A stretch of DNA of 64,000 bases from CAYPAV01 sp964408805 (lineage in GTDB: Bacteria > Pseudomonadota > Alphaproteobacteria > UBA8366): the NCBI GenBank assembly GCA_964408805.1, contig CAYPAV010000015.1, forward strand, positions 53,922 to 117,921, read 5' to 3'. Under the pieces are notes generated by a model. The model saw nothing but the letters and a program-made list of their open reading frames with translations. It searched no databases and had not been told where the DNA came from. The position numbers and the translations under genes were made by a program. Below, in pieces: positions 58,364 through 64,000 of the stretch (positions are counted from its first letter, which is position 1; every line of letters starts with the position of its first letter).

Positions 58364-58378
58364 ATTTTACCCTAAAAT
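58364..58378. promoter_or_regulatory. perfect inverted repeat ATTTTA-CCC-TAAAAT
   Basis: A perfect 6+3+6 palindrome about 63 bases upstream of the CRP-type site. It could be an operator for a second regulator or part of the transcript end of the hlyD gene; it has no G/C-rich stem, so an intrinsic terminator is unlikely. Confidence 0.4.
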
Positions 58379-58455
58379 GGGCGACATTTGAACAATTTGC
58401 GTAACGAATGTGGCGGAATTCGGGAGACCGATGCCACGCCAGAGGTCGTCGCGCG

Positions 58456-59871
58456 TTAACGTTCGCGCAAGCTTTCGTCGCGATAGCGGAGCAGGGGGGT
58501 CATCAGAAACTCGATGATGCGGCGCTTTCCGGTCTTGATTTCGATCGTCGCCGCCATGCCGGGCGTCAGCTTCACCGTGCGATCCTTGACCCGCATCGTC
58601 GTTCGGTCCATCGACACGCGGGCGGCATAGACAAGGCCCAGCTTTTCGTCCTGGATCGCGTCGCCCGAGAGCTGGGTGACGGTGCCGTCGATCGTGCCGT
58701 ATTTGGTAAAGGGAAAGGCCTCCACCTTGATCTCGGCCCGCTGCCGCGCCTCGACGAAGCCCTTGTCCTTGTTCAGGACCATGACCTCGATCTCCAGCGG
58801 TGCATTCTTCGGGACGATCGACATCAGGGGCTGGGCCGGGGTCACGACGCCGCCGATGGTATGGATTTGCAATTGCTGGACGACTCCATCCACGGGAGAT
58901 CTAAGATGTTGCAATCGCTCTCGTTTTTCGGCCTTACGAAGGGCGAGTTCGGCTGTCTCGATGCGGTCGCGTGCCTCGACCATTTCCGCCAAAACCTGAC
59001 GCCGGGCGTCGGCTTCGGCCTGGCCGCGCTGGCGATCGGCGCTGATGCGCGCCGCATCGGCTTCCGAGAGGCGGTGTTTCTGGACCACGAGGTCCTGCCG
59101 GCTCTCGATCAGCAGTTGACGAAGCTCCAACCATTGCCGGCGGGGCGCGTTGCCCCGTTTCATCAGACGTTCAATCGATTTTTCGCGCTCTTCGATCAGC
59201 GGGATGGTCGCTGTCAGCTTCTCGATCTCCGCCTTGATCGCAGCCCCTTCCGCAATGCGCCGCGAGAGTTCGCTCGCCAACGCGGCGAGGCGCGCCTGGT
59301 GTGCCAGGAGATCGCTGCCGAGGCGCTGTCGGTGCATCCGTGCGAGCCGGGGATCGGCCTTAGCCGGCGGCTTGAAACCAAGCTCCGAGAGCCGCCGCGG
59401 CCGCATCGGCGCCGCACCATCCAAGATCCGGAGATGCGCCTTGAGCCGTGCGATCTCGACACGGGCCGACATCAACTCCCGGGTTACCTGGCCCTTGTCG
59501 ACCTCGCTCTCTGTGGGATCGAGTTCGATCAGTACTTCGCCCTTCACGACCTCCTGGCCCTCGCGGACATGGATCGCGCGCACCACGCCCATCTCCAGCG
59601 GCTGTAACGATTGCACCCCGCCCTTGGGAATGATCCGGCCCTGGGCCACGGCCACGATATCGACTTCGCCGAAAGAGGCCCAGACAACCCCGATCGCGAA
59701 GAAGGCAACGATCGCAAACGCGACGATACGGGCCGCGGGAGAGGCGGGGGTCTCGAGAATTTCGAGCGCCGACGGCAGGAAGGCGCGTTCCTCGACGCCG
59801 CCCTGGCTGAACCAACGGCGAAACCGGGTGAATAGGCCGGGCGCCCTTTCGGTTGTCTCATTCGGCGGCAT
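58456..59871 (-). CDS. HlyD-family type I secretion periplasmic adaptor
   Basis: 471 residues from ATG 59871, overlapping the transporter gene by 14 bases; an ATG at 59904 would add eleven residues. There is a cytoplasmic tail, one membrane helix near residues 45-65 (IVAFAIVAFFAIGVVWASFG), the lipoyl-like half (GVVRAIHVREGQEVVKGEVL), a long coiled coil (about 100-310), then the second lipoyl half (LRSPVDGVVQQLQIHTIGGV) and the HlyD beta-barrel. It links the ABC transporter to an outer-membrane TolC-type channel, which is not in the window. It ends with KTGKRRIIEFLMTPLLRYRD, typical of the family. The RTX gene follows after 302 bases. Confidence 0.94.
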   Translation of the reverse strand: MPPNETTERAPGLFTRFRRWFSQGGVEERAFLPSALEILETPASPAARIVAFAIVAFFAIGVVWASFGEVDIVAVAQGRIIPKGGVQSLQPLEMGVVRAIHVREGQEVVKGEVLIELDPTESEVDKGQVTRELMSARVEIARLKAHLRILDGAAPMRPRRLSELGFKPPAKADPRLARMHRQRLGSDLLAHQARLAALASELSRRIAEGAAIKAEIEKLTATIPLIEEREKSIERLMKRGNAPRRQWLELRQLLIESRQDLVVQKHRLSEADAARISADRQRGQAEADARRQVLAEMVEARDRIETAELALRKAEKRERLQHLRSPVDGVVQQLQIHTIGGVVTPAQPLMSIVPKNAPLEIEVMVLNKDKGFVEARQRAEIKVEAFPFTKYGTIDGTVTQLSGDAIQDEKLGLVYAARVSMDRTTMRVKDRTVKLTPGMAATIEIKTGKRRIIEFLMTPLLRYRDESLRER

Positions 59872-62026
59872 CGTCACCCGCCTGCATTCGATAGAGCCGC
59901 GCATAACGGCCGTTTTGGCGCAGCAGCGCCTCGTGGCTGCCCTCTTCCGCGATCTCGCCCCTCTCGATGGTGACGATCCGGTCCGCTTGGCGGAGCGTGG
60001 ACAGTCGGTGGGCGATGATCAGGACGGTGCGGCCCGTCGAGATCGCGCGCATGTTGTCCTGGATGGCGCGTTCGGACTCGTAGTCGAGCGCACTCGTCGC
60101 TTCGTCGAAGATCAGGATTTTCGGGTCGCCGATCAGGGCGCGGGCGATGGCGATGCGCTGGCGCTGCCCGCCCGAGAGGGTCCCGCCACGCTCGCCGACG
60201 ATCTCGTCATAGCCTTCGGGCAGCTCCAGGATAAAATCATGGGCGCCCGCGAGTTTCGCGGCCTCGACGATCCTCTCCATCGAGAGGCTGGGATCGGCGA
60301 AGGCGATGTTGTCGCGGATTGAGCGGTTGAAGAGCACGCTCTCCTGCAAAACGACACCGACCTGACGGCGCAGCCAGGCGACGTCGACCATCGCGAGATC
60401 GACCCCGTCGACCAAAACGCGGCCGCTTTCGGGCACGTGAAGGCGCTGTACGAGTTTGGCGAGCGTGCTCTTGCCCGAGCCCGAAGGGCCGGCAACGCCG
60501 ACGACCTCGCCGGGGGCGATTGTCAGGCTGACGCCGCGCAGTACCTCCGGTCCGTCCGCCCGGTAGCGAAAACGCACGTCGTCGAACTCGATCCCGCCCT
60601 TGATCGGCGGCAGGGCCCCGGCACCGGACCGGCGCCGCGCCTCTGTCGGCGCATTCAGGATATCGCCGAGCCGGGCCAGCGATATCCGCGCCTGCTGGAA
60701 ATCCTGCCACAGCGAGGCGAGCCGAAGCACCGGTCCGCTGACCCGTCCGCCCAACATGTTGAAGGCGACCAGTTGACCCACGGTCAGATCGCCGGCGATG
60801 ACCAGTTTCGCACCGACATAGAGCGTGAGCGCGATCGTCGCCTTGCTGATCAGCTGTGCGGTTTGGCTGGAAATGTTGCCGAGATGGGAGGCCCGGAAGC
60901 TCGACGTTACGTAGGCGGCGAGCTGGTCTTCCCAGCGGCGCTGCATTTCGGGCTCGACCGCCATCGCCTTCAGGGTCTCCATCCCGGTCACAGTTTCGAC
61001 CAGGAAGGCCTGGTTGGCGGCCCCGCGCTGGAATTTCTCCTCCGTTCGCGCTCGCAATATCGGGGTGACGATCAACGACAGCAGAATGTAAAACGGCAGC
61101 AGGCCGAGGACGATCAGGGTCAAGGTCGAGCTGAACTGCCACATCACGATGAGGAAGACGAAGGTGAAAAAGAGATCGATGACGAGGGTCAGGGAGGATC
61201 CCGTCAGGAAGTTCCGGATATTCTCCAATTCCCGCATGCGGGCGACCGAATCGCCGGCCCGGCGCGCCTCGAAGTAACTGATCGGCAGCGAGATCAGATG
61301 CTGGAAGAGCTTGGCGCCCAACTCGACGTCGATCCGGTTGGTGGTGTGGCTGAAGGTGTAGGTCCGCAAGGCGCCGATCACCACCTCGAAGACCGAAATG
61401 ACGGCGAGACCGATGATCAGAACGTCGAGCGTGGTCAATCCCCGGTGAACCAGGACCTTGTCGATGATCACCATGAAGAAGAGCGGCGAGACGAGCGCGA
61501 AGACCTGCACGAAGAGCGACGACAGGACGACCTCGCCCAGGACCTTGCGATACCGCACCACGGCGGGGACGAACCAACTGATGTCGAATTTGCCGCCGCG
61601 GCCGAGCGGCATCGCGCGTCGCGTCAAGAGCAGTAGACGACCGGACCAGACCTCTTCCAATTCGCCGCGGCTCATCGCCCGGGGGCGGCCAAGGAGGGGG
61701 TCCTGGACGAGAACGCTGTCCCCATCGGTCTGCGCCAGGATCACGAAGTTGCCGCCCTCGAGCTCGGCGATCGCGGGAAGCGGCGTCTTCGCCAAGCGAT
61801 CCCAACCGCTGGCCTTCAACCGTGTCTTGAGCCCGAGTGCCTTGGCGGCGCGTGCCAGTTCGTCCGCCGTCATCGGCGCATCGGGCCGGGCGTGATCCCG
61901 GCGGATTTGTTCGGGCTCCCCCGGCAGTCCGAAGAAGCGCAATAGAATGACCAGACAGGCCGCCCCCGTATCCGGCGTGCCGGCCGTTTCCCCGCTCGCG
62001 CTTTCGTTACTCTCTTCGTTCGCCAT
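59858..62026 (-). CDS. type I secretion system permease/ATPase with C39-like domain
   Basis: 722 residues, HlyB/LapB length. Residues 1-130 are a C39 peptidase-like domain: its PDTGAACLVILLRFFG has Thr where active C39 peptidases have Cys (DCG), so it should bind but not cleave its substrate. The membrane domain (about 150-440, six segments) follows. The ATPase domain shows Walker A GPSGSGKST near 515, signature LSGGQRQRIAIARAL near 620, Walker B ILIFDEATSALD and the switch IIAHRLS. It powers export of the RTX protein. It lies 70 bases after the TPR-TTL gene on the same strand and overlaps hlyD by 14 bases. Confidence 0.94.
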   Translation of the reverse strand: MANEESNESASGETAGTPDTGAACLVILLRFFGLPGEPEQIRRDHARPDAPMTADELARAAKALGLKTRLKASGWDRLAKTPLPAIAELEGGNFVILAQTDGDSVLVQDPLLGRPRAMSRGELEEVWSGRLLLLTRRAMPLGRGGKFDISWFVPAVVRYRKVLGEVVLSSLFVQVFALVSPLFFMVIIDKVLVHRGLTTLDVLIIGLAVISVFEVVIGALRTYTFSHTTNRIDVELGAKLFQHLISLPISYFEARRAGDSVARMRELENIRNFLTGSSLTLVIDLFFTFVFLIVMWQFSSTLTLIVLGLLPFYILLSLIVTPILRARTEEKFQRGAANQAFLVETVTGMETLKAMAVEPEMQRRWEDQLAAYVTSSFRASHLGNISSQTAQLISKATIALTLYVGAKLVIAGDLTVGQLVAFNMLGGRVSGPVLRLASLWQDFQQARISLARLGDILNAPTEARRRSGAGALPPIKGGIEFDDVRFRYRADGPEVLRGVSLTIAPGEVVGVAGPSGSGKSTLAKLVQRLHVPESGRVLVDGVDLAMVDVAWLRRQVGVVLQESVLFNRSIRDNIAFADPSLSMERIVEAAKLAGAHDFILELPEGYDEIVGERGGTLSGGQRQRIAIARALIGDPKILIFDEATSALDYESERAIQDNMRAISTGRTVLIIAHRLSTLRQADRIVTIERGEIAEEGSHEALLRQNGRYARLYRMQAGDDAAE

Positions 62027-62096
62027 CGATCGTCAATCGTGCATGAATCGAACCATTATGCGGTCCGCATGAGGCGCTGACGAAGGTTTTTCGCGC

Positions 62097-63656
62097 CTAG
62101 GCATCGATTTCCCGCGGGAGGAGACGGATGAAGTCGCCGCGACGCTGATATTCGATATCGGCTTCGAGCGCCGCCTGGACCGCCGGGTCCCGCAAATCCC
62201 GGGCTTGTTGATCGAGTGGTGCCTCGCCGCCGAGCCAAGGGAACACGATCATCGGGCCGATCCGCGGAAAGACGGGATTGTTCTCGCGCTCACCGTTGAA
62301 CATGCGAAAGAAAGTCGGGCCCCGCTCGACCTCGAGAACCCAGGGCCGGAGCGTCTCATCCAGGAATATATCGAGACCGAAAATCTTCGGACCATAGGCG
62401 AAGCGGCAGCCGTCCGGCGCCTGATCGGCGAAGAGGCCGCTCGCCACCATCATGTCCACCACCTCCTCGGCCTGACGTTGGAGATCGAGCCAGAGCGCCT
62501 CCGTATCGCCGCCCGCCTCTTGGATGTATCGGGCGATCTCCGCGTAGCCCCAAACGCTGTCCGAATTTCCCATGACGCGGGCCGTCTCTTCGATCAGGTC
62601 AGTCCGGTTACCGAAAATACCGCGGTGGCCGATATGCATTGGCAGATTGTCGAGCTGCGCGTTGCCCGCCTCGTAAGCGTCCAGCGCGAAACGGGCGCTG
62701 CCGCCATGATGCAGATAGACCCGGGGCGGATCGGTCGAAGTGACCATGAAATTGAGCCGGAAGCTGGCCTTGCGCCTTCTAAAAAGGAAGGGCTTGGTGA
62801 GATAGCGTTGCAGGATCCAGCCCGCTTCGCGCGGCGCCTCGACCGGATCCTCGATCAAGCGAAGACCGTGGCCATTGTGCAAATTATTCGGCTTCACCAT
62901 CCAAATCCCGGGGTCTGCCCGGTGGGCGGCGACGGCCGCGCCATGATCTTCCGGCATGACAAATGTTTCGGGCACATTTTGGAATCCCGCGGGGTCGATG
63001 TCCTCGCGATAGCGTTCGATCGAGCGTTGCAACATCGCCTTGTCGTCGATCGCGAGCCAGCCGTGAAAATCGTATCCCTGGAAGAATCCGAGTAATTGCC
63101 GCATCGCGTCGTAATTGCCGCGAAGAATATTGGCCAGGGCCCGGCCGCGGCGATCGCCGCCCTCGAAATCACCAATTTCGCGGGCGGCCCGCATCGAGGC
63201 GTAGAGCGCGCTCGCGTCCCGGGCGTTCGCCGCGACGGCATCATCCAATATGGTTAGAGCTTCACCAGGGCGACCAAGGCGATGATGGCAACAACCGGCG
63301 AGGACACGTGCTCGCAGGCGCTTGTTCGGGGCGTATTCGGCGGCCGCAAGGAAATGCGTCAGCGCCTCCTCGAGACGGCCCAACTGGCTCTTGCAGACGC
63401 CGAGATTGAAGTGGACCGCGTCGAATTGGGGCGCAATCTCAAGGGCGGCTTCGAGACTTTCGAGGGCGCCCGGCACGTCGCGCTGGCGATTGCGGACGAA
63501 ACCGAGGAAGAGCCATGCATCGACGCTATCCGGGTAACGTTCCGCGAGTGCGCGCGCCCGCTCGCCCGCCTCGATCAACTGGGTCTCGATCGTGGCGAAA
63601 ATTCGGTCGATCTCGGTCTTTAAGGTTTCGTCGGGAATATCTCGGCTCGCCCGCAT
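62097..63656 (-). CDS. TPR repeat protein with tubulin-tyrosine-ligase-like ATP-grasp domain
   Basis: 519 residues from ATG 63656; TTG 63686 is an alternative with a strong AGGAAGGA site before it. Residues about 30-180 are TPR repeats (VDAWLFLGFVRNRQRDVPGA and similar). Residues about 225-450 resemble the tubulin-tyrosine ligase (TTL) family: IWMVKPNNLHNGHGLRLIED, with the ATP-binding Lys, WILQRYLTKPFLFRRRKASF, VYLHHGGSARFA and YGPKIFGLDIFLDETLRPWV with the metal-binding Asp. The final motif, usually LEVN, reads LEVERGP, so the Asn is replaced by Glu. TTL-type enzymes add amino acids to proteins. It lies 70 bases before the type I transporter on the same strand and may modify the RTX protein or a surface partner. 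Its substrate is unknown. Confidence 0.82.
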   Translation of the reverse strand: MRASRDIPDETLKTEIDRIFATIETQLIEAGERARALAERYPDSVDAWLFLGFVRNRQRDVPGALESLEAALEIAPQFDAVHFNLGVCKSQLGRLEEALTHFLAAAEYAPNKRLRARVLAGCCHHRLGRPGEALTILDDAVAANARDASALYASMRAAREIGDFEGGDRRGRALANILRGNYDAMRQLLGFFQGYDFHGWLAIDDKAMLQRSIERYREDIDPAGFQNVPETFVMPEDHGAAVAAHRADPGIWMVKPNNLHNGHGLRLIEDPVEAPREAGWILQRYLTKPFLFRRRKASFRLNFMVTSTDPPRVYLHHGGSARFALDAYEAGNAQLDNLPMHIGHRGIFGNRTDLIEETARVMGNSDSVWGYAEIARYIQEAGGDTEALWLDLQRQAEEVVDMMVASGLFADQAPDGCRFAYGPKIFGLDIFLDETLRPWVLEVERGPTFFRMFNGERENNPVFPRIGPMIVFPWLGGEAPLDQQARDLRDPAVQAALEADIEYQRRGDFIRLLPREIDA

Positions 63657-63944
63657 TAGTGGTCGATCACGAATAGTTTGGCCCAATCCTTCCTATCTGA
63701 CCATTCGATATTCAAGCCACTGGGGGCGCACCGCCGTCGGCCGAAGCGAGGTAATTGGTACTTTCCCCGCAGCATCCGACGAAGGCCAGGTTGTCAGAAT
63801 TTCGGGTTTCCGATACCCTTTCGTCGGAAAATCAAACCAAGGTGAGTCTCTCGCCCGCAATTATCGTTGCAGAAATCAATGCCTTACCGAACGTAATTTT
63901 ATGGGCGGATGATCGGCGGGGGATGCAACATCGGAGGTCAAAAT
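63657..63944. other. non-coding region upstream of the TPR-TTL gene
   Basis: Nearly 290 bases in which I see no gene. It must contain the promoter of the secretion locus on the minus strand. An A/T-richer part lies around 63825-63900; no clear operator or -10/-35 pair is recognised. Confidence 0.4.
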
Positions 63945-64000
63945 GTGACTTGCCCCCAGGTTTCGTACCAGTCGTTATGTTAGACCTTGCTCGTTGTTTG
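63945..64000 (+). mobile_element. possible left end of an IS3-type insertion sequence
   Basis: The stretch TGACTTGCCCCCAGGTTTCG followed by a further 36 bases resembles the terminal inverted repeats of IS3-family elements found in alphaproteobacteria. The rest of the element, if any, lies outside the window, so no transposase or second end can be checked. Confidence 0.25.

Larger units (their letters stand above)
58154..58455. promoter_or_regulatory. 302-base regulatory region upstream of the RTX gene
   Basis: The gap lies between the HlyD stop (58456) and the RTX start (58153), both on the minus strand. It is markedly A/T-richer than the coding DNA. It holds a perfect CRP-type palindrome, a well-placed -10-like hexamer and a second perfect palindrome, which are listed separately. 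It shows that the giant gene is transcribed at least partly on its own and not only by read-through from the transporter genes. No gene or RNA was found in it. Confidence 0.7.

Noticed and set aside
1..64000. CRISPR arrays, tRNA or rRNA genes, riboswitches
   Set aside because: No regularly spaced short repeats, no cloverleaf or rRNA core sequence and no known riboswitch consensus was recognised on reading; the only repeats found are protein-coding modules in the RTX gene.

Overview
The window is high-GC, densely coded DNA with short intergenic gaps. Its gene content suggests an aerobic, metabolically versatile alphaproteobacterium, perhaps Rhodospirillales-like: a proton-translocating transhydrogenase with a fused alpha subunit, a class III cyclase-FlgO-TPR protein, several CaiB-type CoA-transferases and several TauD-type dioxygenases. 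I see no rRNA, tRNA or CRISPR. The taxon is an inference from gene families, not from a marker gene.

Region 1 (1-9.3 kb, minus strand): a 3'-truncated CPA1 Na+/H+ antiporter, a molybdenum hydroxylase large subunit without its FeS and FAD partners, HyuB and HyuA (hydantoinase/oxoprolinase), and a Rieske oxygenase. This reads as an oxidative/hydrolytic pathway for an unknown, probably N-heterocyclic or lactam, substrate. A divergent SDR gene follows.

Region 2 (10.2-24.9 kb): a CoA-dependent catabolic operon on the minus strand (CaiB, two enoyl-CoA hydratases, a 112-residue GIY-YIG-like protein, an acyl-CoA dehydrogenase, CaiB). After it come a carboxymuconolactone-decarboxylase-like protein, a D-2-hydroxyacid dehydrogenase, a creatininase-like protein, two TauD dioxygenases flanking an enoyl-CoA hydratase/GST pair, a TPP enzyme and an MFS exporter.

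Region 3 (24.9-41.5 kb): an orphan CpaB joined in frame, across a TGA codon, to a triplicated unknown domain; a dehydrogenase and an F420/FMN-type oxidoreductase; pntAB; a split TPP decarboxylase; MFS, gamma-glutamylcyclotransferase, a third TauD, a limonene-monooxygenase-like flavoprotein, an 80-residue protein, an enoyl-CoA hydratase and a class III cyclase.

Region 4 (41.5-48.1 kb): a second copy of the set acyl-CoA dehydrogenase / GIY-YIG-like protein / enoyl-CoA hydratase / CaiB, here with a double-length CaiB, followed by a transketolase-like gene.

Region 5 (48.2-63.7 kb, minus strand): a secretion locus. A TPR-tubulin-tyrosine-ligase-like ATP-grasp protein lies upstream of a type I secretion ABC transporter, its HlyD adaptor and a 3315-residue RTX protein with a kexin-like subtilase plus P-domain at its N terminus. 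The RTX gene has its own upstream region with a perfect CRP-type palindrome placed about 41 bp before the predicted transcription start.

The best candidates for something undescribed are the TPR-TTL/type I secretion/RTX-subtilase locus, the GIY-YIG-fold mini-protein embedded twice in acyl-CoA operons, and the CpaB fusion interrupted by TGA.
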